Assembly (NCBI RefSeq): GCF_932526225.1
Contig: NC_064037.1
Span: 17,150,471 to 17,214,470, forward strand
DNA length: 64,000 nt
From: Nematostella vectensis
Taxonomy: Eukaryota; Cnidaria; Anthozoa; Actiniaria; Edwardsiidae
Reading direction: 5' to 3'
Of the stretch, positions 35,257-45,001 are shown piece by piece. How positions within the stretch are numbered: position 1 is the first letter of the stretch; each line of letters starts with the position of its first letter. The translations under genes and the position numbers were made by a program. The notes beneath the pieces are model-generated. The model was not told the origin of the DNA. It ran no database searches and worked only from the letters and a program-made list of their open reading frames with translations.

Positions 35257-35445
35257 ATGAAGTGCGGAAAAGATTACTGCGGGTGGCTAAAGGTCGGCCA
35301 TGCAAACACGTGCGGCCAGAGGTGCATGGACACCTACTGCAAGGTGCACCTCCAAAGGCTCCGTAAGGGCAGCCCCCTCCCCGTGCCGTGCAGGATCTGC
35401 GGCATAGGGACGCAGTCGGAGACGCGGTTGTGCCGCCCCTGCTGA
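35257..35445 (+). CDS. Small Cys-rich zinc-binding protein of the virus-like element
   Basis: A 62-residue frame from the ATG at 35257 contains ten Cys and two His residues. Pairs such as C-x4-C near the N-terminus and CRIC plus CRPC at the C-terminus suggest two zinc-binding knuckles. It precedes the tandem repeats and the polymerase gene on the same strand. The frame has no stop, unlike the large genes. A DNA-binding or regulatory role is a guess. Confidence 0.6.
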   Translation: MKCGKDYCGWLKVGHANTCGQRCMDTYCKVHLQRLRKGSPLPVPCRICGIGTQSETRLCRPC

Positions 35446-35514
35446 GCGAATCGTGAAGGGCAGAGGATGCGCGGCATCGAGAGGCGCGCTCGGGAATGGT
35501 TCGCACTCGTCCTG

Positions 35515-35834
35515 TCTGACATCGCAGCCTGCGATACGGGCAATTAGAGACTGGGTGGCACAAGGCATACCCAAACACACGTCCTTTCTGACATCGCAGC
35601 CCGCGATACGGGCAATTAGAGACTGGGTGGCGCAAGGCATACCCAAACACTCGTCCCGCCGGCTGTGATACGGGCAATTAGAGACTGGTTGGCACAAGGC
35701 ATACCCAAACACTCGTCCCGCAGGCTGTGATACGGGCAGTTAGAGACTGGGTGGCACAAGGCATACCCAAACACTCGTCCCGCCGGTTGTGATACGGGCA
35801 ATTAGAGACTGGGTGGCACAAGGTATACCCAAAC
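35515..35834 (+). repeat. Five tandem 63-72-bp repeats upstream of the polymerase gene
   Basis: Five head-to-tail copies share the string GATACGGGCAATTAGAGACT and then GGCACAAGGCATACCCAAAC (copies begin near 35522, 35592, 35660, 35722 and 35784). The last copy runs into the ATG of the polymerase gene at 35835. Copies differ at few positions, and the first two carry a longer linker. The position suggests a promoter array or replication iterons; there are no unique spacers, so it is not a CRISPR array. Confidence 0.8.
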
Positions 35835-38800
35835 ATGGACGCTTACATAGAGGAGATTCTCAATAGCATGCCTGACAAAGAGGCGCCCGCCGTACTGGCA
35901 GGGCTGGTCCAGAACATCCTGGACGAGGACATCCCCGAGGACGCCAAGCGCAAGCTGCTTAAGCCGCTCATGCCGGCGAGCTCGCGGCCAGAGGAAGTCT
36001 GGCGCGAGTTCGACCCATTGCTGCTGGAACGGCGGCAAGAGGGCCCAGAGGGCTTAGACCCCGAGGAGTTCTATTCTCTCTTCGTCGGCGGCGCCAATCT
36101 TCGGTTCCCAAGCGTGGATGCCACTCTTCGGGGCCAAGACATAAGCGCCGGTGTTTACCAGGAGATACGAGATCTTGGTGGAGCAGGTGTCATTGCTCTA
36201 AAGCCGGTTATGCGGGGGCCTGATATTAATGAAGACGGCTCGGTGTGGTGGGTCTCGCACGAGTGAGAGTCTCTGAGGGCAAACGCAGTGCTGCCGCTGG
36301 TGCTCGAGATGGTAGACCCCGACCGGCGTTACGGACTCTTCACGGTCGTTGGTAAGGCCCCCGCAGAGCCATTGGCGCCAATCACGGAGGAGGAAGGGCG
36401 CTCGGAGCACAAGATTGGTGGGTCGTTAGTCAAAAGAGGGGACCAAATCGCAGTCGGCGCCCTGGAAGGCATCGATGCGGGTATTTGGGAGAAAGGACGA
36501 GAGTACCTCGTCTACGTGAGATACGAGCTTCGCCCTTTACCTGAGCAAAATGGGGAGCCTGGGCCAATGTTTGAGCGAGAGGGGAGTGACGCCTTCGCTA
36601 ACTGTGCTGTGGGCTATGTTGCCGACTTCTTGAGGAATCGCGGCACCTCGCGCTCCCTTGGTCTAACCAAGACACGAGGCAAGATCCTCGAGCGAGATGA
36701 CAAGAAGCTGGCCACTACGGGATGCACCAAAGAAGACCTCTTTGAGATAGAAAAGAAGCTCGAGATAAAGCTGGTAGCCGTGGACGCCCTGGGCAACGTT
36801 ATGTGGGACTTGGGGAAGTACAAGAGGGGGTACACACAAATCCGCATCCCTTGCCACAATAACCACGCCTGGGCGGAGCTTCCGACTGAACCACCTGCGA
36901 CCGCGAGCGTTCACGGCCTAGACCTCGAGACTGAGGGGGAGCTTCGTTCGTTATGTCAGGAGAAGGCTCTAACCATGCCGCCACAAAAACGCGCGAGGCA
37001 AAAGTGCGAGAGGTGATCATTCGCTTTATAAACAGGGCGATCCCCAGAAGCACGAGGATCTGGCTGTGTGCGGGCGTGTTATAGTCACGCACGAAGGCAA
37101 ACTGTACCGATCGGGACAGGACGGAGGAGCTACCGACAGGGCGTTTACAGACAAGACAGGATATGATCCGCAATGGCTCCCTGATGACCACCCAGCCTAC
37201 CAGGAGTACACCGAAGCTACGCACTCGATGGGCGGTGCAATAGGGTATCGCTTCAAGAAGTGGACCCAGCCTCATGCGCACATCGACATGCGTGCGGCGT
37301 ACCTAGGATGCGAGGACAGTCTCTCCGGCGGCGCCCCGGGCGCCATCGATTTGGTACGGAAATACGGCTTCCCTACGAACGTGTATCGTATCGCGGATGT
37401 TGTGGGACGGCCATTGAGCGAGGTTCTTCAACTAACCGGGGTCATTCAGCTGACCGAGTGGGGGTTCTCTGAGGCCTGCCACCCCTACACTTCCGGGAGG
37501 GTAGGGCAGCACTTGGAACAAAACGAGGGCTGGATCACCACGCCAGAGCTCAAGGACCTGTTAGACTCGGGTGACATCGTCATGGCCACGGCGAGGGAGG
37601 TATTCAGGTATTGTATAGCGTCGGAATAAAGGACTCCATCAAGTTCCCCCACTCCATCGCGTGCCGCCCCGGCGGCGAAGACTCGCAGTACCCTGAGGGT
37701 CGAGATCTCGCTGTCCGTTTCGTAGGCAAGTGCGCTCGCCATGGCGACGAGTCCTCGATCGTAGTCCGCGACCATGAAGAAGCCGCGTATCTGACAAACC
37801 TCCTTGCGGGCACTGACCACTTACTTAACTTCGAGCATGCCGACGGGGCTGATCTGATCCAATACAAAGACGGTGTCCGACGCTCACAATGGTACCATAT
37901 TAGGGCCTACGTCTTGGCGTACACAAACATAGCGTTGCGACGCATGTTGAGGCGGATCCCTCGCGAAGACGTCCTCCGAGTTTGCACAGATGCCATATAC
38001 GCAAAGGCGGTGCCCAGTGGTGTAAAGCTCGTGGAGCGAAATCCGAGGTATGGAGAGTGGCGCCACAAGAAGCCTGGCGACCCGAAGCGGCTTGGGGTCC
38101 GAAGAAGTCGGGGAGCTTGGCTAGGGAGCCAAGCACTGCGCCGAGTCTGCCGTGCGATCTAGTGGCCGCAACCTCTGCAAAGATGTATCTAGCCGGCCAA
38201 GGAGGATCGGGGAAGACCGAATGGGTGGTGAGCATGTTCCGCGGCCGCAACGTTGTGGTGCTCACCCCCGAGAACGACCTCGCCCACGACCATCGCAACA
38301 ACCCGCGGCTCGCGGTGAAGGCTCAAACCTACAGTACCACCACTACCTCTGCATACCAGCGGAGAAGCCGATAGAGGAGTGGAGACCTTCCGAGCTGGGG
38401 CACAAACTCGACCGTCTTGCAAGTAATCATCATTGACGAGTGCTGTAAGGTACAGACTAAAGTGCTACGCGCCATCCTAGGGTATCTCGCCACGCGGCCG
38501 TGTCAGGTAGTGTGTTGTGGCGACTATGGACAGGTACCGCCCAAGGGAGATAAAGAGGGGCCTCACGAATATGCTCAAGGAGTGGGCACAAGGGAACATC
38601 CGCTGGTTCGAGTCCGACTACCGCTGCCTGTGTGAAGACTGCGGAAAGCCGTACAGTACATGCGACTGCGGCTCTGCTCCTCCAGGCTCCACGACATGAA
38701 GGGCCGGATTTGGTGTCAGCCAGATTCCCAACAGCTTGAAGTGTTTCGAGAGGAGTGGGAAGGGGTGGCGTTCGACGCGGCGATCGAGCAGGCCCACCCA

Positions 38801-38896
38801 AGCGATATGTGGGTGTGCTCGACCAACAAGTTGGGGGCTCTTGTTCAGCAGCTATTGGTAGAGCACCACATTCGCTACGCAGCTGCGAATGCGTGA
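35835..38896 (+). pseudogene. PolB-like DNA polymerase joined to SF1 helicase
   Basis: The frame opens at the ATG 35835. The N-terminal region lacks recognisable exonuclease motifs. A palm motif A-like block HIDMRAAYL lies at about 37280-37306, a candidate finger helix WYHIRAYVLAYTNIAL at about 37892-37940, and motif C-like CTDAIYA near 37984-38004. A superfamily 1 helicase follows: Walker A GQGGSGKTE (38200-38226), Walker B VIIIDECC (38420-38443), motif III CGDYGQVPP (38517-38543) and late motifs including WVCSTNKLG near 38812-38838. Breaks: TGA at 36264-36266, frameshifts near 37000, 37600, 38150, 38340 and 38410 and later, and no proper helicase C-terminus. It converges on the integrase. 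Confidence 0.75.
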
Positions 38897-40100
38897 AGCC
38901 GTGCTTAGAGTACGCCGTGTAATACAACACTGGCTGTCCGGGCTCCATGACCCTCTTTAGTATTGGGTATGCTTGTCCATCACGGGTCCGTCGCTCGCCG
39001 TCGGCCCTTGTCCTGAAGGTCTTCCTCGTTTACGGCGATGTACACCTCCGTTCCGACCTCTAAGGGGACCTCTAAGGGGGGCTTTTCGGCTTTGAGAGGC
39101 ACGCGCCTCAGCTTTATGGCGTCTTTAGGCGCAAAGCCAGTCATGCGAGTCTTCGTTGCGTCCGAGATGTCCGAGATGACGATTGGCAAAGCAGTAACCC
39201 ACTCGCGGTTTGTCTCGCCGGATGCAAGCTCCTTCGAGTACTGCGCACGAAATAGGCGCTGTGCCAGCCAGCGATGGAAAGACTCGGCGAAAGCTTGGCT
39301 CCTGTGGTGCCCTGGCTCAGCCCGCCGGACCTCCACCCCGTGGTCTGTTAGGAGCTTTGTGGTAGCACCCTTGAACTCCGTGCCGTCATCAACCATGAGG
39401 ACTTAAGGCCATGTAAGAGGTCCTTCTGCATAGATGTCAGCGAGTTCGCGGGAGACGACGGCCGCGCTCTTAGTCCTCAGTGGGCGGGCGGCTTTATATC
39501 GTGAAGCAGCGTCAACGACAGTCAGGGCATACTTGTACCCGCGGTCGGTTGGCAAGAGTAGCAGGTCCGACTGGTGGATACGGTTTGGTATCTGCTTCGA
39601 GAAGTGGGCGTAGGTAGTCGGAGGAGGGGGTGTCTGTGTGTAGCCCCCGACGGGCTGCGAGCTTACCCACCTGCCCACTTGATCTATGGAGGCTGAGCCC
39701 TTGGGAAGTTTGGCATGCAGAGCGGTCACTCCCTGGAAGCCACCTCTGGCGTAGTATATAGGACGAAGGAACACACCAAGTTCTTCGTCGGACATGCGCT
39801 TCGCCTCCATTACGTGTCGGCAATAATGTATCGCGATACATTGCAACAGGTGTATCAGTCTCCAACAGGCGGTTGCCGTCTGCTCGGGTAGTGCCGAGGC
39901 GGTCTTTCTGAGGTCGGTAGGCCCTCGGAGAACGGCATTGGCGAACCTCTTAGCGCACTCCCTGTCTGCGCGCCGCAGCTTGAGGCTTCGGTTAGCAATG
40001 TCACCAAAGCTACGACACTTTCGACACTTTAGCAGCGGCTGCCACCTCGTGCATAGCACTCCACAGCTGGTCTGCAATCATCTTATACGTATACGCGCAG
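38890..40100 (-). pseudogene. rve-family integrase of the virus-like element
   Basis: Retroviral-type integrase on the minus strand. The core has Asp in NRIHQSDLLLLPTDRGYKYA, Asp in MVDDGTEFKG and Glu in QAFAESFHRWL, the D,D-E triad. The N-terminal helical region includes MEAKRMSDEELGVFLRP. The C-terminal part continues to ERRATDP-like sequence near 38980, and in another frame EPGQPVLYYTAYSKHGFT to about 38890, where it meets the helicase gene. Breaks: in-frame TAA at 39403-39405 inside the core, a stop near 38977, and a frame change near 40030. Polinton-class integrases insert the element into host DNA. Confidence 0.82.
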
Positions 40101-40154
40101 TATGGAAAAAGGCCGCCTAGACGCAGCGCTGGAACGGCAGCTGCATCACAGCAA

Positions 40155-40470
40155 GCGGCTAGCTGTGTAGCCGATGGCGAGAGCGCCGGCGCCAATGTAC
40201 GCCAACTTGGCGTTTTTCTGCGTTTTGCTGGGGATGTAGTAGTCGGACAGCTCAGGAGCCCGTATCGACTTCAGGGATTGTTTTGGCCGGGTCTGGTTGC
40301 TGGTAGCGTGCATAGTCTTGTTGGTATTTCTCTAGGGCCTTGTCGTGCCTCTCCTTCTCAGCTAAGGCAGGGCTCTCATCGTTCGACAGGAACTTTGCGA
40401 GGTAGTTGCCACCAACGAATGCAGTCGCGTTTAGGACGGCGCCACCAACCAAAATCGCGACGGAGGCCAT
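40155..40470 (-). pseudogene. Small membrane protein of the virus-like element (frameshifted)
   Basis: From the ATG at 40468-40470 the frame gives a hydrophobic N-terminal segment (VAILVGGAVLNATAFVGG), then a charged helical stretch EKERHDKALEKYQQDYARY, and ends early at 40252. After a one-base shift the expected C-terminus continues: ELSDYYIPSKTQKN and a hydrophobic end YIGAGALAIGYTASRLL to a stop near 40155. This suggests a two-membrane-segment protein, possibly a minor virion component; the function is unknown. Confidence 0.5.
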
Positions 40471-40562
40471 CGAGTAGTGTGTGATGCTGTGTGTACGTGT
40501 TCATACACGAACACGAGTCTAATACGTGGCCTACACATGTAGTAGTGTGCCACAGTACACTA

Positions 40563-40787
40563 CTACATGGGCCGGATCTTCTGGTCCTCAAGGTAACCCT
40601 TCAAAGCGACAGCACCTGCAACGGCGGCAGTCATTTTTGCGTAGTTCATGGCGTTCGCGGAGGGGTCTTTGGTGAAGTCTTCGCGCAAGACCTTGCGCCC
40701 AACCCAGCCGATACCGGCGACGAGGCCGGTTATGACTGCGGCGTCGGTGATGGTCTTTGTAATCTTGCTTTGCTGCGTCGTCGACAT
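40563..40787 (-). CDS. Small two-segment membrane protein of the virus-like element
   Basis: A 74-residue frame from the ATG whose complement is CAT 40785-40787. It has a hydrophobic segment AAVITGLVAGIGWVG and a second AKMTAAVAGAVALKG separated by a polar loop with Asp/Lys (REDFTKDPSANAMN). The start is preferred over the upstream in-frame codons because the hydrophobic pattern begins soon after it. It is unbroken. It lies between the other membrane-protein genes in the leftward block. A virion or membrane role is likely; no enzyme motif is seen. Confidence 0.55.
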   Translation of the reverse strand: MSTTQQSKITKTITDAAVITGLVAGIGWVGRKVLREDFTKDPSANAMNYAKMTAAVAGAVALKGYLEDQKIRPM

Positions 40788-40840
40788 TGCGATGCACGGA
40801 CGTGCGGATATGGGTGGGGCCCTTGTGGTTAAATGTCTGC

Positions 40841-41449
40841 TTACTCCATGGCTAACAGTCGAGATTTGCACTGTCCGGGAGCGCGAAGCGCTGTCGCCGG
40901 AACGGCAAGCGGTCGATCCTTGGTCTGCTGTGCGGCCGCCAGCGGCGGCCTTGCGGGCGGAGTCACTTTGTCGGCCACTACAAGTGGATCGGTAGCTCGC
41001 TGGTTCACAGCTGGTGTACGAGTGAACGCGGCAGCTAGCTCCCGCCTGCGTGTGTAGAGGCCGATCAATGACACTAGAAGACCAGCGACCCCGATAACCG
41101 AGCTAGCCGACCAAGCAGAGTTGCTTTCCGGGACTGGTGTGTGTATGCCTTCTGGGCGCGCGCGCAAGCCCTCGTGTCCCTGCGGCTCGCTAGCGACCGG
41201 CGACCCAACGTGTTGCACGACACGAAGTGTCTCTTTCTTCGCTCTGTTAAGTCGGTTCCACTCTGCCAAGCGCCTTCCAGCTCTGACTTGCCCAGGGTGT
41301 TTAGGTTGGGTCGCGGGTGGTTCGGGGCTCGTGATTCTCTCCGCCAACGCCAAAGGCGTACGTGCAGGTTCATGAGCAGCTTGTTCCGCAGCTTGTTTGT
41401 CAGGTTCCGCGAGATGGCGGGCACTAGTACTTCCTTGAGGTTCCTCCAT
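40841..41449 (-). CDS. Basic protein with one membrane segment, virus-like element
   Basis: The open frame extends up to 41584, but the ATG at 41447-41449 (MEEPQGST) is the more natural start because the upstream part overlaps the next gene. It has an Ala/Pro/Glu-rich N-terminus, a basic motif GQVRAGRRLAEWNRLNRAKK, a Gly/Ser linker and one hydrophobic segment (SSVIGVAGLLVSLIGLY) followed by Arg residues. No enzyme signature is seen. It is probably a structural or membrane-associated virion protein by context only. Confidence 0.5.
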   Translation of the reverse strand: MEEPQGSTSARHLAEPDKQAAEQAAHEPARTPLALAERITSPEPPATQPKHPGQVRAGRRLAEWNRLNRAKKETLRVVQHVGSPVASEPQGHEGLRARPEGIHTPVPESNSAWSASSVIGVAGLLVSLIGLYTRRRELAAAFTRTPAVNQRATDPLVVADKVTPPARPPLAAAQQTKDRPLAVPATALRAPGQCKSRLLAME

Positions 41450-41490
41450 TTGTGATGCAACTACTTGGTTGCTGAAGAAGTGGCAAGCTT

Positions 41491-42108
41491 TCAAATGAAC
41501 GTCTGCTCTGGGATGGCAGACTCGCCACTGTGCGTTTGCGGGCAAACCACTGGTGAGTCCGCGACTGCTAACTCGTGTTGACACCGCGTGTCAGCGCTTG
41601 CCGTTCCGGCGGTGTTCACATGACGTGCTACGTGTAACGCCCCGACGACTAAAGCCATCAAACGACCGCAGCGTAGAGACAGGCTTCCGCACAATGTGCG
41701 GAGCTTGTTGTTGATGATGTAGTCGGACACTAGGTCATTGTGAAGATCGACCACACTGTCTATCGGCAGCGCCATGCCTACTAGCTTGGTCGTAAGCTTC
41801 AGAAAGCTGTCTGCCAGGGCGTCTGTAGTCCGGCTGGCTAGAGCGGTCTCGTATCGCTTCTCGTACTTCCTCACCTCCTCGGCGCTCATGCGTTTGACGT
41901 CGTCGTGATTCAGGGCCTTGCCTACCATTTCTCTCGACTTCCCCGAGGCTACGAGAATCGCGAGTTTCTCCCTCGCGTCTGCTATTTCAGTTTGCTCACC
42001 TCCGGTTGCCGTTCCGGCAGGCTGCGTCGAGCAGCCCAACGACTCGACGGCCGGGGGGCCGGCGGCGCTCCCCTCAAGAAGACTCTCAAAGTATTCGTCG
42101 CTCATCAT
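41491..42108 (-). CDS. Helical protein of unknown function, virus-like element
   Basis: A 205-residue frame starting MMSDEYFESLLEG. The centre is predicted helical (EEVRKYEKRYETALAS, then LKLTTKLVGMALP). A hydrophobic stretch near RLMALVVGALHVARHV follows, then a low-similarity C-terminal tail that may be read past the original stop or after a shift. It lies immediately downstream of the ATPase gene in the leftward block. Unrecognised; a minor structural role is plausible from position. Confidence 0.45.
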   Translation of the reverse strand: MMSDEYFESLLEGSAAGPPAVESLGCSTQPAGTATGGEQTEIADAREKLAILVASGKSREMVGKALNHDDVKRMSAEEVRKYEKRYETALASRTTDALADSFLKLTTKLVGMALPIDSVVDLHNDLVSDYIINNKLRTLCGSLSLRCGRLMALVVGALHVARHVNTAGTASADTRCQHELAVADSPVVCPQTHSGESAIPEQTFI

Positions 42109-42190
42109 GCACCCCTGTCGTGGCTAAGGTGCAACACGTGTGATCAATGCGTTATGCCCTAGGGCCTACGTTGGCGGTGGTTTACTGCGC

Positions 42191-42820
42191 TTACCGTTCA
42201 ACTAGGGCGATGGTATAAGAGTGACGCAAGCAAAACTCTAACTTCGAGAACTTTTTCGTCTTGCGGGCCTTCATGTACTCTTTCATCTTCTCTTCTGAGA
42301 GCTCCGCGTCGTAGTCGTGCAGGATAGCTTTCATGTCCGCCTTGCTCGGGGTATAGAAGACCACCAAGGCCGCGATGTTCTCACGGAACGGCTTCGTGAT
42401 GCTGGTAAGCTGCTGCGTGATCACACACACGCTAATACCCACGTGGCGCGCGCTGAACGCCAAGTTGACGAGCTGGTCAGAGCGCCTCTTTACGTCTTTC
42501 GAGGCCGCACAATCGTCGAGTATGATTAGCGTATTAGTGCCTTTGAAGAGAGCGGAGACAAACCTCAGCAGTATGTCGATCTGACCCGCCTCAGGTGTAA
42601 TGACAAACAGACGATTGTCGCCCTCGCCGAAGCCGTCGTATGTTTTGTTGTAGACAAAGGTAGGGCACATGAGTACGATGTAGTCGAACTTGCCCCGGAA
42701 AGGGCCGCGCAGCCGGTCCACTATGAATCGGGTCTTCCCGCATGACGTCGGGCCCACGATGAGAGCGTTAAATGGGATGTTTTTCGGGTCCATACCGCGC
42801 TGCCGCAGCGCTTCGCGCAC
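42191..42820 (-). CDS. A32/FtsK-HerA-like genome packaging ATPase
   Basis: A 209-residue unbroken frame. Walker A VGPTSCGKTRF sits near residues 22-32, the aromatic/hydrophobic strand FDYIVLMCPTF follows, and Walker B NTLIILDDCAASKD lies near 98-111. The sensor-like SARHVGISVCVITQQLTS comes next, as in A32-type packaging ATPases of Polintons and related viruses. Such enzymes pump DNA into capsids. It follows the capsid gene by 13 bases in the same orientation. It is one of few large genes here without a stop. Confidence 0.85.
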   Translation of the reverse strand: MREALRQRGMDPKNIPFNALIVGPTSCGKTRFIVDRLRGPFRGKFDYIVLMCPTFVYNKTYDGFGEGDNRLFVITPEAGQIDILLRFVSALFKGTNTLIILDDCAASKDVKRRSDQLVNLAFSARHVGISVCVITQQLTSITKPFRENIAALVVFYTPSKADMKAILHDYDAELSEEKMKEYMKARKTKKFSKLEFCLRHSYTIALVER

Positions 42821-42833
42821 TTCGTGTATGTGC

Positions 42834-44144
42834 TCAGTATTGTATGGACTCTAGCTGTCCGTTCATAAGGTTCATTTGGGCGTCGGCCACCACAAACACG
42901 TGACAGTTTACGGTACCCGTGCCGCTTGCCGTGCGTTTAATTCCGAGGTGCACACCGTCGCGGGTATTGACCAATCGGAGACCACCCCCATGGATAGCAC
43001 TGTCGTCCGTCGTTCGAAGGTCGATCCACAGAGCAAACTTGTTATCGCCATAGAACGACTCGGGGCCGATTGCCGGGGCGGCAGGCGCTCCACTGTGCCC
43101 CCCCGGTGAGGGGCGGACGAACCGCCTTTTCGCCTCCCTCCAGAAATCCGTGGGGCGCAGCCCCTGGCTGAAGACCTTGTTTGGCATGCCGTCGATTGTA
43201 ACGCGAACGCTCTTGATGTCGGGGTACACGAACTTCTCAGAGTCGCGAGCCCCTGCCGTGTATGGCTCCACAAAGAGGAGCAACAGACCACTTATAGACC
43301 TTTGCGGCAGGTTGACACTCTCGTTGATTATGCTGTCCGTCCCTTTGCTAATCACGAAGGTCTTGTGAAGGTTCACTTGCTCGTAGAAGAACGTTGTGCC
43401 GTTTTGTTAGGCGGCGGCTGCAGACCGGGCGAGGTTGTCGTCCCTCAGGCTTTCGTATTCCAGCTCTAGATTTTTGACGCCATAGGATAATTTGGTAGCA
43501 TCGCTTCCGACTACTACCTGGTCAACCGTTGCGAGCGTGATCTCGAAGAGCAGCGCCTCGGAGAACGCCCTTTGGTACAGTACGCCGTGGTCCGTCAGCA
43601 GAGAATGGTCTAGCGGGACGGTGTACTTCGCCCCGTGGGCGGCGTTTAGAGCGTTCTCCTTGGCGTTACTAGTCGCTTTATCGCCAGCCTTGGAGCGAAG
43701 CTTGCGCATGTTTTCTGACTGTATGCCCTGCTCCAGGCGGTCCTATCTCTCGACCTTGGACAGGTAAAGCTCCTCATACGTCTTGAAGACGTCGTAGCGG
43801 TTGGTGTCCTGGAGCGTTTTTCCTGCAAACGTGATTTTCAGGCGGCTCACGAGGTTTCGGCCGACGTTGTTCACGACGGTATTATTTGCTTGGGCTGAGA
43901 TGGAGAGATCGAAACCGACCCTCAAGGAGCCAGGCATGAGCCTGACGCCTTCCGATAGCTTTGGGACCGCCACATATAGCGTCTGGCCTGGGGAGGCCGT
44001 CGACGGGTTGAGAGTGACCCGGTGAACAGTTCTCTCGGCTTTCAACCCCAGAGGAGTTCTGGGTGTTCGTTTGGCCTCTTGCAATGTGCATGACAAGCAC
44101 GCGAAAAGAGATCGACAGCTGAAGACGTTTCTGGCTATATACAA
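42834..44144 (-). pseudogene. Double-jelly-roll-type major capsid protein with two nonsense codons
   Basis: One reading frame of about 437 codons on the minus strand, interrupted by TAG at 43743-43745 and TAA at 43407-43409, with no frameshift between. Recognisable blocks include NNTVVNNVGRNLVSRLKI with LQDTNRYDVF near the N-terminus, LRSKAGDKATSNAKENAL in the middle, and RDSEKFVYPDIKSVRVTIDG with FALWIDLRT in the C-terminal third. These are the pattern of capsid proteins in adintovirus/Polinton-related elements of invertebrates. The true start is uncertain and may be downstream of 44144. It lies directly upstream of the packaging ATPase. Confidence 0.75.
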
Positions 44145-44230
44145 TCATGAAACGTCTCGCGCGCGTCGCAGAAAAACGGCGCCAAAACTTTGCGCCTTTT
44201 TTTTCAGCCAACCAAAGGCAATAACTCACA

Positions 44231-44997
44231 ACAACATTGAAACCAACGCTACCAGAAAGACAGAACCAAACATTAGGCTAGCCTCATCCGCTGGCATCTC
44301 GAGTAAGTATTTTATTACTTTTTCAATATTTTTATGAATTGGAGAGTTGAACCAGAACTAGAAGCCGGACGAAGGGAAGGGGACATAAGAAAACGGTCTT
44401 CCTCACTCCCAGGACCCTGCTCTTTCGCCACAGGAAGTCCGAAATCGATAAAAGGCCTCTCGAAACGCCTGCAAAGGAGGCCATGATCGGGCTACGAATG
44501 TCATCTTTACGGTGGAAGCATCGAGTAAAACAATCTAATACATTCCAATGCAAAGAATATATAAGATAACGTTGTTTGATAGCGAGGTAACCAGAAAACC
44601 CGGAGAAAACCTTGTGATTTCTACTGCTATGCGGGTGAGCGGGTGAAGAAGCTCAAAATCTTGTGACACCCGCCTAATGGGTGAGTTGACAGCTATGCAT
44701 GTCTACCATCTACTTTCTGATGACATCGTGTCATCCTATCTATTTTCACAAATGACAGACAACAATTGCTCACCATAAATGGCGTACGGCTTCTCTTGAA
44801 TTCAGTTCAAGAGAAGTTTTTACATTTGTGGGTAACTTGTTATTACATTTGTGGGCTCTACAGAGGGTTGTATAGGGTTGCATAGACTGTATAGGGTTGT
44901 AAAGGCATTATATGATTATAGATTGTAGATGGTGATGATGTGAGTGATGACGACGATGTGAGTGATGATGATGATGATGTGTATGATGGTGTATGAT
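44231..44997. other. Spacer with GT-rich and GATGAT repeats
   Basis: No supported gene. An inverted pair around GCGGGTGAGCGGGTGA and CACCCGCC lies near 44631-44672. From 44928 to 44998 the DNA is a GATGATGTGAGT-type microsatellite that ends at the border of the next element. It resembles the sequence found immediately right of that element at 53,266. Confidence 0.5.
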
Positions 44998-45001
44998 ATC
45001 C

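Larger units (their letters stand above)
34740..44230. mobile_element. Endogenous integrase-bearing DNA-virus-like element (Polinton/adintovirus-related)
   Basis: A visibly GC-richer block holds a rightward replication gene and a leftward block of integrase, membrane proteins, packaging ATPase and capsid genes. The combination of rve integrase, PolB-like polymerase, A32-like ATPase and double-jelly-roll-type capsid is that of Polintons, adintoviruses and related elements. The unusual parts are the SF1 helicase joined to the polymerase and the lack of a recognisable adenovirus-type protease. I could not match terminal inverted repeats by eye, so the borders are set by composition and gene content. 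Stops and frameshifts in polymerase, helicase, integrase and capsid genes show that this copy is inactive. Confidence 0.8.

Noticed and set aside
35138..35712. Minus-strand frames rich in Arg/Pro
   Set aside because: They are shadows of the tandem repeats and of the small Cys-rich gene.
35515..35834. Possible CRISPR array
   Set aside because: The repeats are contiguous with only a short shared linker and no unique spacers, there are no cas genes, and the context is eukaryotic.
40841..41584. Full-length start at 41584 for the membrane protein
   Set aside because: The upstream 45 codons overlap the next gene and have no resemblance to the rest; the internal Met at 41449 is more sensible.
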